A stretch of 64,000 bases of DNA from Punctularia strigosozonata HHB-11173 SS5 (GCF_000264995.1 NW_006767433.1:2300179-2364178); one strand, 5' to 3'; positions 21,201-34,943 are shown, counted from the stretch's first letter. The notes: generated by a model from the letters alone, not told the origin. Translations and numbers: made by a program.

Positions 21201-22861
21201 CATCAGTTTGCCTAAGGATATTATAATAGCCGAGTCGGTGGAGTTTAGCTCCCGAGCGCAAGAACTTGTTTCTAAGCTGGGTCGTTCCAGTAAACCAAGC
21301 CCTCGCTACCTCATTGTAGTGAGTTCTGTGCATACCTTGCGCAGCATTTCCCTAAGCTCGAGATGCAGACGCAAAAAGCCGTGTACATTGCGGTGACTAA
21401 CTCCACGAAGGAGGGCGGCATCATCACAAGTCTAGAGCGCAAGATACCCTTGATCACTATCAAGAGTATCGCTGTGTCTAATCTTCGTGATGACTGGCTG
21501 GTGAGTGCTCTAATCGTCCCGATAATCCCATACCATTAATGCCTGACCAGGCCTTAAATACGAACAATCCGGAGGAAGCGGATCCTATCATTAGCTGTTA
21601 TTTCAAGACGGAATTCTGCGCGACTTTACTCAGACTGACTCAGGCAAGCATCAATCTGGTGATAGGACCCACGTGAGTCTTGTTCGGAATGACGTTGGGC
21701 TAGACTCAGCCCCCAAATCAGCATTCAATATTCCAAGAAGAAGGGCAAATTGGCGGAAGTGAAATTCATCAAGGATGAGACTGTACCGAGAGATGACGTG
21801 TACAAGAGTCATACGGTACACGTCCCATCTGGTGAACCGCCAAGCAGTGTGTCCAAGCCCGTTCCGAAGCCGAAGCCCGGAGTAGTACGTCCGATCACTC
21901 AAGGGAAGCTCTTAAAGAAAGGCGGTCCGTCAAGTGTAAGCTCTATAGCTTCTTGTGCATGACGGTCATTCATTGGTTTGCCTCGCAGAGACCCGCGGCG
22001 TCCCGGCCGAAACCCGCGGCGCAGGCCTTACCAGGAAAGTCGGCGCCAACCGTGACCGCAAAGCCGTCAGTTGCCACGGCGGCGTCGGCGTCGGCGGTGC
22101 GTGCCCCGCCGCCGCCTCCCAGTCGAGCTGCTGCGCCTCCACCGCCGCCTGTAGAACCGGATGTGGAACGATACAAGGCTAAATTTGCCTTCGAAGGTCA
22201 AGAGGGGGAGATGTCGTTGAAGAAGGATGATGTCGTAGAACTGGTCGAGAAGGATGATAACGGGTGGTGGTTAGTGAGGAAGAATGGAGTTGAAGGTTGG
22301 GCGCCTTACAATTACCTGGAGCTGGTTCCGCCGGAAGCCAAGGCTGCTCCTCCGCCCCCGCCCCCACCTCCTGCTGCTAGAAGACAGCCACCGTCCGCGC
22401 CGTCAACGAGTGGATCTGCCAAATCCAGTGCACCGACTCCCAAAGTTGCAGTATCTATCAAGTCCCTTGCCGCAGATGTCTCAGCCAAGCCCGTGTCCGT
22501 ATTCCCTGGTATGGCACCAGCCAACGGATCGGCAACACCATGGAAGAAGCATGCCGCTGTTCCAACATCCAATGCTGCTTCGGAAGACAGTTCGCCAGCT
22601 TCTTCACGCCCCCCCAGCACATTAGGACGCGCTCCTCCGCCATTGGCGGCCAAGCCTAAACCGCCAGCTCCGCCGTTGGCATCTAAACCAGGTGCACCTA
22701 AGCCTCCAGGAAAGCCTGCTGTGCCTTCTGCCCCCAGGCCCACACCCGCCGCGCCGCCTCGGCCAGGAGGCGTTTCCAGACCGGCGGCAGCACCAGCAGG
22801 GCAAATGGACTTGGCTGCCGCCCTTGCCAGGCGTGCTCAGCGCATAGCGGAAAATGATTGA
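18220..22861 (+). CDS. MYO1: Class I myosin (motor, IQ, TH1, SH3, proline-rich tail)
   Basis: Role: actin motor of endocytic patches and hyphal polarity. Seen: the start ATG (18220-18222) is followed at once by an intron and then [14 protein letters not shown]. The motor has [13 protein letters not shown] (P-loop), NNNSSRHGKYLEI (switch I), DIFGFEIFE (switch II), [19 protein letters not shown] and SYIRTIKPN. The TEDS-site region reads [13 protein letters not shown], with a phosphorylatable Ser as expected for PAK-controlled fungal class I myosins. Next come IQ motifs ([10 protein letters not shown]), a TH1 membrane-binding domain ([20 protein letters not shown]), polyproline, an SH3 domain ([20 protein letters not shown]) and a Pro/Ala tail ending [12 protein letters not shown]. 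About 14 introns, one apparently GC-AG. All joins checked are intact. Confidence 0.93.
20407..20458 (+). other. Predicted GC-AG intron in the myosin gene
   Basis: The exon end AAG is followed by GCAAGT and the intron closes with CTGCAG. Only this pair yields the conserved [13 protein letters not shown] sequence in frame. AG|GCAAGT is the usual GC donor context. The nearby GT at 20411 shifts the frame. Confidence 0.7.
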
Positions 22862-23100
22862 TGTGCAAGACCGGCGGTTGGATTAGACTCAGAGTGTACA
22901 GATTAGCCTTTGTTGGATTGCAGTTCACGGATATCTAATTGATGATGTCATTCGTGCTCCAGCGGGAAGGCCAATGCTTCGAACGAGTGAATGGTATTAT
23001 TGACGATAAGGTCAGTGTGCCGTTCCAGAATGCATAATTGTACATATCCCGTGGTCCATGAGATGTGCCATGCCATAGGGTCTACTTAAAGCAGCGTCGA

Positions 23101-25145
23101 TTAATAGGCGGGCGAGATAGATATGGGAGGCGAAGGCGGGGTATAGTTTACCATCCCTTCCATCAAGGAGTGTTCCACTTCTGTTTCTGATACAAGGCTG
23201 TCGTTTCCGGCACCGGAGCCTAGCGGTGTCGACGAGCGAGGTCCAACGTCATCAAAAGAGGCGAAGGAGGCATCGGGGTCGTCCTCTTCCTCGTTATCGG
23301 CGTCCACTATGCTGGTGTCGATGACCGACGACGACATATCCGCGTCTTCAGAATCCTTCCTCCATGAGCGCACTTCTTCCGCGCTGAGCACTTTAGTCCC
23401 TCTATGTTCCATGAAGTCCTCGGCTTTGCTCTCCAATGCCCTCTTCCCATGAGCGATCAAGTCTAGAACCATGTCTTTGACTCGCAAGTATGCTGCATCT
23501 TCTTTGCCGGCTACCTTGCCCTTGACGAGGCCATCGTCGCCTAATTCCTCCTCCTCTTCCTCGTCCTCGTCGTCCTCATCGACCGTCAAGTCATCCTCAA
23601 CCGATGAATTCGGACCCCTGGCTGCAAGAGCTCGGAATGCCCGCGGAGGGAGCGCAAGTCGGGATTCTCGTAATTTCCGCCGCAAGTCTCTGATTTCTTT
23701 CGCTTGGCGGTGTTTAGCAGCCTCCAGGGAGGAGTTAATGGCGAGAAGAGATCGGTTGCTTATTTCCAAGTCAGCAATCTAAGGGATACGATGTCGGCGT
23801 GAGGTCATAGAAATTTTGAGAGCAGACTGACTTTGCGGTTCGACTTCGCTTCATCTTTCTCTTTGTCACGCCCATGGCTGACAACGAGAGAGCGTGGAGA
23901 GGAATCTACTTCATCGTCCACGACTTGATCCGCGAGGATCATAAGCCCGCTGATTCCTTGTGCAAGCGATGTCGATGCTGTCCTTGCGCTCATGGCAGAT
24001 TCGTGACTAGTGAAGGATAAAGACGAATGGGAGGCCGATGACTGCGAAGAGAAAGAAAGCGTAGACGATTGTGGTGACTGGGGAGGGAGAGGAATGCGTG
24101 AAGGATCCACCCTCACTCTAACAACGGCATCCTCCGCTGCGGTCACGTTGAAGGGCCGGTACTGAGGCCTAGGGCTCGATGCAGGACTAAAACGCGCGGT
24201 TGGGGATTGATGCGAATCATGTGTGAGGGACGCCGAGTTACTTGTATGGGAGTTCGGAGGGGACACCGGGGGAGAGGCGGGAGTGGTAGCGAATCCTGAC
24301 AGGGAGGGCGTACGTCCATGAAGTCCTCGTCTAGCCTCCGGGGTAGGAAATGGAAAACTAGGAACATTGGATTGAGAGAGGTTGGAAACTCTGGCTTTGA
24401 CCCGCAGAGAGCCAGTTTCCGCAGCACGAGAGAGAGGGTAATCTGGACTATTCACAGACGAGACGGATGATATGGACGCTTTGCGGACATTAAGAGTGCT
24501 CGTGGATGCAATGTTACGAAGACCTAAGCTATCACTACGTCGTCGAGGAGAGACTCCCGATTCGTGTGATGGAGCAGAAAGAAGAGCGACGTTAGGAGGG
24601 GATTGCAGCACAATCGCAGAACGAGGAGACGGAGAAGTCGACGTTGATGGAGCTTTAACAGTCAGACGTGCTCTTGGAGCCGCAGAGACACCTTTACTGG
24701 TCGGAAGTTTGGATGGTGAAGATGGACGTGAAGGGCCATTAAGCGGTTTGAATGGAGACGGTGCCCGCGGTATCGTCGATGTACCGTTCGTTCTGCTCGT
24801 GCTGCTAGCTGTGCTCGCGGAGGGGGTATTGGACGGGGTCCGTGTGATGATCCTTGCACTGCTGTTGACCTTAGCCTTCGCTCTGACTACCGGAGGTAGT
24901 GGCGACAAGGATGAGTTGGCCTTGCTCGGTGAAGGAGGTCGAGAGTACGACTGCACATTCGGTTGCGTATAATCGAGCTTGGCTGTCACCTGTGCTGCGA
25001 ATGAGACTCGGACTGAGCACGTAAAGTCTGGCAGACCTTTCGCTTCGCAGCAGGTCCAACATCCATCATCCACCAGGCATAAACAAGATGGTCAAGGTTC
25101 GAATCGTCCAACGAACGCGTCCGTGACCGCGGCCAACTTCACCAT
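23101..25145 (-). CDS. Ser/Pro-rich fungal protein with a short conserved coiled coil, unknown function
   Basis: Not assigned to a named family. Seen: a likely short first exon from ATG 25143-25145 (MVKLAA) spliced to VTAKLDYTQPNVQSYSRPP, then about 380 residues of low-complexity Ser/Pro/Thr sequence with SPSK/SPR-type repeats. An intron follows, then a basic helical segment (ISNRSLLAINSSLEAAKHRQ, KEIRDLRRKLRESRLALPP), an acidic run (DEDDEDEEEEEELGDD), and a tail ending SPPISISPAY at stop 23101-23103. Similar LLAIN-type coiled-coil segments occur in uncharacterised proteins across fungi. The composition suggests a phosphorylated scaffold, perhaps cytoskeletal (inference). The first exon join uses a weak donor and is uncertain. 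Confidence 0.65.
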
Positions 25146-25243
25146 GTTACCCGGCATAGCCACCACCGCATTGAATCACTTGTGATCGTGTTGGATTCAG
25201 AGGCTAGGTGCTTCCTTGCCCAGCCAGAACTATCATATACATA

Positions 25244-26751
25244 TCATGTACGCAACGCAGTCAATGTGGTGTAATAAGCCGGCTTTTTCTCATAACTGTC
25301 GTCCCAGAGCAACCCATAGCCTTGTCCTATTGTCATTTGATTAGCTGATGGCCCCACTGTGCAGCATGAAGATGGGGACATACCAGGGAAGGTAGAGGGG
25401 ATCCAGCTGTATGCTGCATAAAAATTCTGCTGTCAGACACGAATAAATCACTCGACGAGATGCTACACGTACAATCCGTGATGCCCCAGGTCGTCTACGT
25501 GAAAGCGTTAGCATTATGCTATAACATTCTAAGGTTGTGATGATCGACGTACAATACCGACACACTTCTTGACAGCCTGGCATGCATTGACTACGAATGC
25601 GAAGTCCTTAGCATGTTGTGCAATGACGGATGCATTCACTGGAGTATTCGCCTGTGAGGAAATTAATCAGCGGGTTTTCCTTTGGTTCATTCGGTAGTAC
25701 GATCCGAACCCTGATATCTGTGTGTTTTATATGAGCACAAACAATAGGGGAGGATAAGCCGCAAGATCACTCACCAAGCTCAGTGATTGCCACCTCAACG
25801 CCAGCGTCAACGAATCGCTGGAGATTTGCCTGCAGGTCGTTCGGTACTGAACCGACGATGAAGTGGCTCTACAAGAGAGGCTCCCAGCAGTTCTGATAAA
25901 GTCGAATGGGTCAACCGACCTGAAACCCGACACCATCAATTAAGCCTTTGCTCTTCAAGGACTTCACCAAGGAAAGGACTGAGTCCGATTTATTATTTAC
26001 GCCCTCTGTATTGTAATCATTCTGTGACGCACAATCAGTCATCGTAGCAGAATCAGGAAGGCCGCCACACAGACATAGTACAACTTGGCGCGAGGGTCGG
26101 CTTTTCTTGCAGTCTGGTAGGCGATTTCAAAGTAGTCCTCGCCAATGTTTTCCAAGAACACATTATCGCGGAAGGTCCCGTCGTCGTTGAACCCTTCGTT
26201 GACTACATCCCAGGCATATATGCGACCTTTAAAGTGGGTCATTGCTGCATGTCACACTTGGTCAAGCACACGCTGCTGCGAAATCATTACGGGCATACCC
26301 GTCGTAATGTGGTTCTGCATAGCGCTCAGAACTTCTGACTCTGGTATTTCGGTCACCCAAGGGGCAAGCTGACTATATCAACATAATGAGTGGTAATCCG
26401 GGATGCGAGGAGTTGACAATAATACCTATACCACACGAGGGTGTGACCACGAATGACGTAGTCGTGAGCTTCGGCAAAGGACACGATGATCTCAGCCTGG
26501 GTGAAGTTGAAGACACCCTGTTCGGGCTCGGTGATCTCCCACTTCATCTCGTTTTCCGGCGTCAGGCCACCGTACTCGGCAACTGCAATTTCGCGGAACA
26601 GGTGGTCGGTTTTGTTTGTCAAATGCCCGTAACCAATCGCAGCAGCAAAGTAACGAGGCGATGCCGCGGCCTTGAGAGTAGATTTTGCTGGAGAGGCCGT
26701 TGCAGCGAGCGCCAGGGAACTGCTGACGAATAGAGCACCGAAGCAGTGCAT
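25244..26751 (-). CDS. GH10 endo-1,4-beta-xylanase, secreted
   Basis: Role: cuts xylan backbones in plant cell walls. Seen: signal peptide [21 protein letters not shown], then the GH10 fold: [38 protein letters not shown]. The acid/base segment is [14 protein letters not shown] and the nucleophile segment [10 protein letters not shown], so both catalytic glutamates are present. Also seen: YYNDYNTEG, DGVGFQSHFIVG and a final [13 protein letters not shown] before stop 25244-25246. No CBM1 or other binding module, so it is the single-domain type. Roughly eight introns. Only about 100 bp separate its stop from the start of the next minus-strand gene. Confidence 0.9.
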
Positions 26752-27362
26752 CCTGTATGCTGCGTGATTAGAGTTATAGGGACCGGACCGTAGCGTCTCA
26801 ACGTCTTATTGAGCGGCCTCCAGAATGGCCAGTGATGACCGTTCCTTATATATCTTCGTGCGTAGGTCCGGATCCCGCTCGCGTTCCTAGCATGAGATGC
26901 CCTTCTCGAGTGTTCTGCTTGATGATGGAGTGGGTAGAACATACCCGGAGAAACTTCGGGAGTCAGCTGCGCGAGGCCGTGACCACATGTGCTGAGCGCG
27001 CAAGGCGGATGCTGGCTGATCTTGAAGCTGGAAGGTGCACAAATGGTGATCAATAGCAGTCAATAGTTTATATGGATCGTTGAACACCGTGAGGCTAAAT
27101 GATGATCCGTAGCGTCTCCGGGCCGCCGTAAAGATCACCTTGCCTGGTCAGGCTTCTTCCATGGGTTCATCACGAGGCAAGGGCGAAAAACCATCGTTTG
27201 CATGGATGTCAGGGAGGCAGGACAAGATGATATCACGAGAACTCTGGAGAAGCACCCGGTGCAAGCATCCAATGGCTCTTGCATACTTCGCAAACTATAC
27301 ACCAGCCTGGGCTCTGTGCCTCGAAATCAGACATCTGGTTAAGCTCGAAGACCACGGTGTAC
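26752..27362. other. Intergenic, xylanase promoter and riboflavin synthase 3' flank
   Basis: About 600 bp without a gene. It includes a TATA element for the xylanase on the minus strand. No other element is claimed. Confidence 0.5.
26844..26854 (-). promoter_or_regulatory. TATA box of the GH10 xylanase gene
   Basis: The minus strand reads GATATATAAGG about 95 bp upstream of the xylanase ATG, a good match in sequence and position. Confidence 0.5.
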
Positions 27363-28237
27363 CTATAGTACGCCTTTCTTCACAAGCACGTCCTCGACAA
27401 CCCTCTCAATCAGCGACCGTATATTTCCATCTCCAGCTCCTGATAGCGCCGCCGAGACGCTCTTCTGAACGTATTTGCCAACCATATCAACCTCAATATT
27501 CACCTTCGCACCGTTCGCTTTCCTTCCGAGAGTGATCTTCTCCTGCGTATGCTGTATCAGCATGACACCAAAAGCTCGCCTCTCGTCATCCACCGCGGTG
27601 ACTGTCAGAGAAGCGCCATCGATTGTGACGTATCCTTTGGGAATTATGTATGGGAGGAGTGAAGGGCGGGTAGCCGTTGGTTCCGGAAGCTGGAAGAGGA
27701 GACGAAGAGAGTCGCCGTCGGGCTCCCGGTCCACGATAGTGGCTGTCGTATCCACATGAGCCTATATTCGGTCTAATATCAGCGCAAGGGCGGCTGATGC
27801 AGGCAAAAGGAGCGCATGTCACCTGCACAAAATGACCTCCGAAACGCGTATGAGCACCCATGGCACGCTCAAGGTTTACTTCGTCGCCTTCACGTCGCTC
27901 TCCTGGGGTTGATGACAACTGTCAGAACCTGATGCTCGTCAGGTTGAAGGCTGCCTACCTAAATCTGTCCGGTCAAGGGTTTCGTTCGCTAACCATACCT
28001 TGAACCACCCGCCACGTTCTCTCTCGTTAAACTCCGTTACAGTGAGGCACGCCCCGTTCACGGCGATCGAATCACCAACGTGGCAATCGCCAAGGATGGG
28101 TGCAGAGTTCGATATAATGAGGGTGCATCCACCATCATCTGTGATAATGGAGGTAACAGTGCCCAGATGTTCGATCTGCATGAAACTTGAGCATATACCC
28201 ACCGTTGGCTAAATCCTCGTACAAGACCTGTAAACAT
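27363..28237 (-). CDS. RIB5: Riboflavin synthase (alpha chain)
   Basis: Role: dismutation of two 6,7-dimethyl-8-ribityllumazine molecules to riboflavin, the last step of vitamin B2 synthesis. Seen: the start exon encodes only MFTGL; after a short intron comes IEHLGTVTSI. Two lumazine-binding barrels follow: GDSIAVNGACLTVTEF in the first and GYVTIDGASLTVTAV in the second. Other conserved parts are ERAMGAHTRFGGHFVQ, HVDTTATIV, and a C-terminal helix VDMVGKYVQKSV that drives trimer formation. Stop TAG at 27363-27365. Three introns. Intact and of usual length (about 235 residues). Confidence 0.93.
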
Positions 28238-28723
28238 AAGGGATAGTTGGAGGCACTGCTCGCTGTGCGGTGTGGAGGTTGGAAGATAGCGTGCGAGAGT
28301 GACAGCCACGGTGAATCATTTACATCAGAATTTGCTATCTTCATCCACTCCCATGACTCCTAGCATGAGCAAGTCGTCCACGAAGCAATCTTCGCCTCCA
28401 TCCGTCGAGTCTCGGTCCCTTTGGCAGTCTTGGGCAGGCAAGCCGTCGTGGTCAAATGCTGGCAGTTGTTCCCAACAATGACGACCATCAGCTCTGCCCG
28501 CCAGGTCGCGCTTGCACGTTTCACTGGCCTTGACAGTGTTTGCCGCGGCTGGTTTGTACATATCTGACAAACTCGAAGACTCCGTTCCAGCAGCCCCAAG
28601 CGACTACGTTCCGGGACAAAAACCAAGGTCTACAAATTCTCCTGACAACAACACAAGTCACAGTGCATAGCGTACGGTGGGGAGATGGGATGCATGGGGT
28701 GCGATAGACTAGGGATGCCGCGC
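28238..28723. other. Intergenic, upstream of riboflavin synthase
   Basis: About 490 bp. Short open frames are present on both strands, but none has a domain or plausible splicing. It holds the riboflavin synthase promoter and the 3' flank of the next minus-strand gene. Confidence 0.45.
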
Positions 28724-29740
28724 CTACACTGGGTACCCTGGATGAAATCCTGTCTCCGAAGGATATATGTCCCCGACCTGTATCCTTCCTGACGGTTGGC
28801 TCCCAGCAGCCGCGGGGGGATAGTGTGGGACTGCAGAATCTGGCACCAGGAATGCGCTCTGTTGACCCGACGATGGATACACCATAGACTGCTTCTTTGC
28901 CTTCCGAGGGGTCCAAGTCCAACGCGAAGCACGATTGTGTTCTTGCTTCTCGGCTTGTGGCAGCGATGTGAACGAGGGATACCTGTGGCTATCGGAGGTT
29001 GCAAGTTGCATTGCCCAATCTCGTTTCTCCCAGTCAGGTACCAACTCTTCCTCCCCGTGGCGTTGTCGTCGACCGCAGCAGAGCAAATCGCGCAAGAATA
29101 ACCACCAGTGGTCGAAGAAGACAATCGCCAGAAGCATTCCAGCGACGCTGCTGAAAGCGATCACGGTCACGCCGATGACCATCCATTGTTTTGATACCCC
29201 ATGAAATGTGGTTGACGTAGCTGAAGGGCTGGCAGTCGGTGTTGCTATTGGTGTAGATGAAGCCGCCACTGTAAGCGATGCCGATGTCGATAACGTCGTG
29301 TGCGAAGGCAACTCCGTGCTTCTAGTCGATGTTGTCGGGGTTGAGTGCAAGCTCGTCGTGTCCATTGGGTGCGAAGAAGTATGTTTGGTTGGCTTAGCGG
29401 TATCGGTCCGTGTACCAGAGATGTTGGAGCTGCTCGAATCTGCAGACGCGGAGGTCAAAGAGGACAGAAGGTCTTGAACTCCGTCCAGCCCTCCAAGTCC
29501 TTGTGAAGCGGTGACCGTAACCTGGTGCTGGCTGCTCGTAGAAGTGACTGCTGAGGCCGACGGGGCATTGGCTGTAGTGTGCGTTGGAAAACCATAGGGA
29601 TCCTCTACTTCGCCCAAGGGTTGACTGAATATCTCCCCGCCGACTTCTCGCCGCGGTGGGGGCATAGGTACAGGTGTAGATGTCGTCGCCGCCGTTACCA
29701 TCGCCGTAAGTGCCAGCACGAACAGGAGGTATAGCTTCAT
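28724..29740 (-). CDS. Ser/Thr-rich single-pass plasma-membrane protein, unknown function
   Basis: Seen: one intronless frame of 338 residues from ATG 29738-29740. It has a signal peptide (MKLYLLFVLALTAMVTAA), an ectodomain of about 170 residues dominated by Ser and Thr (likely O-mannosylated), and one membrane helix (WMVIGVTVIAFSSVAGMLLA). A cytoplasmic tail begins FLRDLLCCGRRQ, a possible palmitoylation site, and ends with a Pro/Tyr-rich segment. Known: the layout resembles fungal wall-stress sensors of the Wsc/Mid2 kind, but no WSC cysteine domain is present. Sensor function is therefore only a suggestion. It is next to an exo-beta-1,3-glucanase gene. Confidence 0.7.
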   Translation of the reverse strand: MKLYLLFVLALTAMVTAATTSTPVPMPPPRREVGGEIFSQPLGEVEDPYGFPTHTTANAPSASAVTSTSSQHQVTVTASQGLGGLDGVQDLLSSLTSASADSSSSNISGTRTDTAKPTKHTSSHPMDTTSLHSTPTTSTRSTELPSHTTLSTSASLTVAASSTPIATPTASPSATSTTFHGVSKQWMVIGVTVIAFSSVAGMLLAIVFFDHWWLFLRDLLCCGRRQRHGEEELVPDWEKRDWAMQLATSDSHRYPSFTSLPQAEKQEHNRASRWTWTPRKAKKQSMVYPSSGQQSAFLVPDSAVPHYPPAAAGSQPSGRIQVGDIYPSETGFHPGYPV

Positions 29741-29978
29741 GGGTTTAGATTGATTTTGCGCGCTGAAGGTCGAATGGACTGGCACGGTCTCGCATTTCAA
29801 CGAGGTGATCAACGTCAACGTCATTTGTCGTTGTCACTCGGACAACCCCTTCAAACTAACGACATCGTTACAACCAAGGAATTCATGTACAACAGCAAGG
29901 CATAGCCACTCCTTGCCAGTATAACACCATGTGCGTTCGCGACCATGTTCAACGCAAGCCTCAAGGCCCACGGCACTC

Positions 29979-31914
<1,936 letters not shown>

Positions 31915-33133
31915 AGTGCACTGCGGGGAAAGTGTGATGGGTCGGATTATAACCGGAGCATGGGCTGGACATGGTATCTTATAAGGGCGCCACTGAGGAA
32001 GAGAAGCGATCTCGCCGATCTATATCGACCACGGCGGAGGTACATACGATTGACGTATCACCGAGAATGCATGGCAGAGTTTGGTTCGCGTCGGACGCAT
32101 GTCCCGTATGATTGGCCATGTATCACTAGTATGATCATGTAGAATGGAAGCGACACGTTGCTGAGACTGGGTAGGGTGGAACAAAGCCGGTACCTAGCCA
32201 CCTGGCCGTTCGTTCGACTGAATGGTCGTCAAGGAATACAAGATATCTGGGCATTCAGGGACAATCATCACCTGAGAAGAAGACCTTCCTCCACTGGCCC
32301 GGATTATTGTTCCCCGAGTATGCATTGCAAGATTATTGAAAGTATGGGGCGATTGCTCGTTCCCTGGTAGACAGAACGTATTTCGGTATAACGTGCCAAG
32401 TAAACCGAACTTTGCGCGACGTCCCGGTTGTTGTGAAAGGTGGCCGACGATGTTCACGGAGTACAGTCCTCTCCCGGGCTGGACTGCATCAGGCTGGATA
32501 GAAGCACGCGATACCTATTTGCGGGTCCTTCGCCTCCGGCATGCCGTACGCATGAGCGTAAATGAGCACGAATGAGCGCTGACAACAAGTTGACAGAAAG
32601 AAAGCACCCGCGTTATCGCTCAACCTATTCAAACCCGTTGCGGTTCCGTCCGCGTCTCGGCCAACGCCGAAACACCGCTCAGCCTTGAAGCGGTGTGTCG
32701 GATGTTCTACAGCTCACGGGAACCGTGGATGCACTGTGTACGCCAAGCCGCACGTATTGGCGTGCGGTGCGGCAACCGGTTGTTCCGCTATTGGGACCGC
32801 GCCGGAAATATACCTACCTACCTACCTTCATCGATATTCTGTATCATCGGTACGCAAGTCGAAGTTCTCCTCTGGCCACGGCATATATAACCTACGTATA
32901 GCAGCATCTCTGCTCACTGAACATCTGCTGGTCCACTGTAACGCGAAGGAGCTCTACTGCGTGAACCGGCCTCATTCGAGTGACTACTGCTGCGTGAAAT
33001 GTTTCAGTCGATCAGAGCTCATTGTGATGACGTTGCATGCATCGGAATCCAAATAGCATTGATTTCGCCAGTGCAGCTGGGTGTCTAACAGCGGTAGTCA
33101 TATTCATTAATCGGCGGTCTCCACCCGGATCGT
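31915..33133. other. Gene-free 1.2-kb stretch
   Basis: No convincing gene on either strand. It has a TATA element for the glucanase at its left end and a short CCTA tetranucleotide run near 32813-32828. Open frames here are short and lack domains. Confidence 0.5.
31976..31986 (-). promoter_or_regulatory. TATA-like element of the GH5 glucanase gene
   Basis: The minus strand reads TTATAAGATAC roughly 65 bp upstream of the ATG at 31912-31914. Confidence 0.4.
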
Positions 33134-33705
33134 TCAGCTTCCCCGATACGTAGTGAAGGAGTACGGGCTGATCAGGAGCGGTATATGGTATGGTTCGTCT
33201 GGGCTGTCCAACTCAAATGTTATCTGCCATGCCCAACCTTGTGTTAATTGGGTCTGAACAAAGGGCTACGTGAACAGAACGGACCTCCACCCACGGATAG
33301 AAGCATTTCGTGTCTTGTTTCTTGAAGTACTCCTCTGTTTTGAAGACCACTTTGTACAACGTATTTGCTTTCACCTTTACAACACCTTTTGCCTCGGGAG
33401 ATATAGGCACAGGGCTCATACATCGTCCATCTGCATCGGTTGTGCTGGAGCGTGGCGGTAGAGCACGGATAAGAGATCTCAACTACGATCGCGTCAAGCG
33501 CCCGGTGAATGGACTGACCCTTCTGCAAGGGGCTCAAACATGGCCATCCCCTTCCCCAGGATATGGTATTCTTGAACCCGGATTTCAATGCCTGGGCAGG
33601 GCTTCCCCGTGGATGCATCAAGCACTGAGTTAACTGGTAAGCAGCGGACACACGGAGAAAGACCGATGAGGTACCGTGACATGTAATAGGTGATTTCGTG
33701 GTCAT
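33134..33705 (-). CDS. 5-hydroxyisourate hydrolase (transthyretin-like)
   Basis: Role: hydrolyses 5-hydroxyisourate to OHCU in urate breakdown, following urate oxidase. Seen: from ATG 33703-33705, MTTKSPITCHVLDASTGKPC with the N-terminal catalytic His, then IEIRVQEYHILGKG, a spliced GTTDADGRC, VVFKTEEYFKKQ, CFYPWVEITFEL, YHIPLLISPYSF and the signature C-terminus TTYRGS-stop. YRGS distinguishes the enzyme from the hormone carrier transthyretin. Three introns; one needs the acceptor at the second of two nearby AGs to keep frame. No peroxisomal PTS2 was identified. No other purine-degradation gene is visible in the window. Confidence 0.88.
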
Positions 33706-34267
33706 CAAGTCGATGCCTACTCCGTTGTCGCCTTGAGGATTTCCAGTACTATCGCACGCCAGCGAGGCGTGTGTCTGGGTCCGAGGCAGCTGTTGAGGAC
33801 CGCATCACAATCGTACCGTATGAATATATAGTGGCTGCTGGCTCAAACCTCAGGCGCCGGCCTTCACGATGAGCTCAATTTAAGGTCTGGATGCATCGAC
33901 GTCATGGCCTCCGGTCGTGCCGGTCGCCAGGCGCAGTTCCATGGGGCGGGAGGACGCGTGACGATGTGTTCTCCCCGCAAGCTGGTGATAAACGAGTAGT
34001 GAGAGACAATGCGCATGGTGGGTCGTATCATCGGCATATGCAACGACCGTACGCATGGTGCGTGGAGTGGTACAGGTCAGACTCTGATCATTCAATCGGA
34101 TGTACAACTCTCGGCGAGCAGCGAGCGGGCGTCAACCCCGATGACGTCTCACGTGATTGAGTGAGCACTGCATTGGGCGCTTATTTATCAGTGAAGAGTG
34201 TGTTACCGTTCGCCGACGTCAGCCTCGCTGCCTTCTCGATTCCTAGGTTACATACTGTACAGACAAC
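33706..34267. other. Shared upstream region of the hydroxyisourate hydrolase and thioredoxin genes
   Basis: About 560 bp between divergent start codons. No gene and no clear TATA recognised. Confidence 0.45.
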
Positions 34268-34943
34268 ATGTCCATCACGCATCTCACGTCGGTCTCTCAG
34301 CTCGATGGTATACTCTCCAAGTCGTCTGGAAAGCTCAGCGTCATCGACTTCCACGCTACGTGGTAAGTATCAGTGCCTATTTTACCCATTGTTCTGCGAC
34401 CGGTACGATCTTTGCCTCCTTAGGTGTGGTCCTTGCCACATGATTGCTCCCGTCTTTGAAGCACTCGCGAAGCAATATCCCAACGTGAATTTCCTCAAAT
34501 GCGACGTCGACGCCGCGCGAGACGTAGCGAGCCTGTACCGGATATCCGCGATGTTCGCACCTCCACCCGCTTGTTGCTGCCTCACCCGGGTCTGACACTC
34601 CACAAGGCCTACGTTCGTGTTTCTCAAGGGCAGCATCAAAGTGGACGAAATTCAAGGCGCTAATCGGAGGTTCGTCACCTGTCCACTCAGTAGTAGTGCT
34701 GCGTCCGTTGACAATCAACTGCTCAGTGCCCTTCAAGCTGCCGTCGCGAAGCATTCTACCGGCTCTCCGAGCAGTAGCTCCGCGTTCTCCGGGAAAGGCC
34801 AGACCCTCGGCAGTTCCTCATCTACCCCAAGCTATGTGCCGGTGCCTCGCGACCTTGTCAACGGTGCTTCGAGCATCGATCCGCAAGTTAAGATCCTGCT
34901 TGCTTTGCTTGGCGCGTACTTTGTTTTCTGGTACATGAGCTGA
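34268..34943 (+). CDS. Thioredoxin with C-terminal membrane anchor
   Basis: Role: thiol-disulfide exchange. Seen: from ATG 34268, a normal thioredoxin domain with SVIDFHATWCGPCHMIAPVF, both active-site cysteines included, then VNFLKCDVDAARDVASLY and the cis-proline motif AMPTFVFLKGSIKVDEIQGA. It is followed by a Ser/Gly-rich spacer of about 45 residues and a terminal hydrophobic helix ILLALLGAYFVFWYMS-stop. Three introns, all joins clean. The terminal helix with almost no residues after it fits a tail anchor, which would display the thioredoxin towards the cytosol on ER or outer mitochondrial membrane (inference). Human TXNL1-type PITH domain is absent. Confidence 0.85.
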
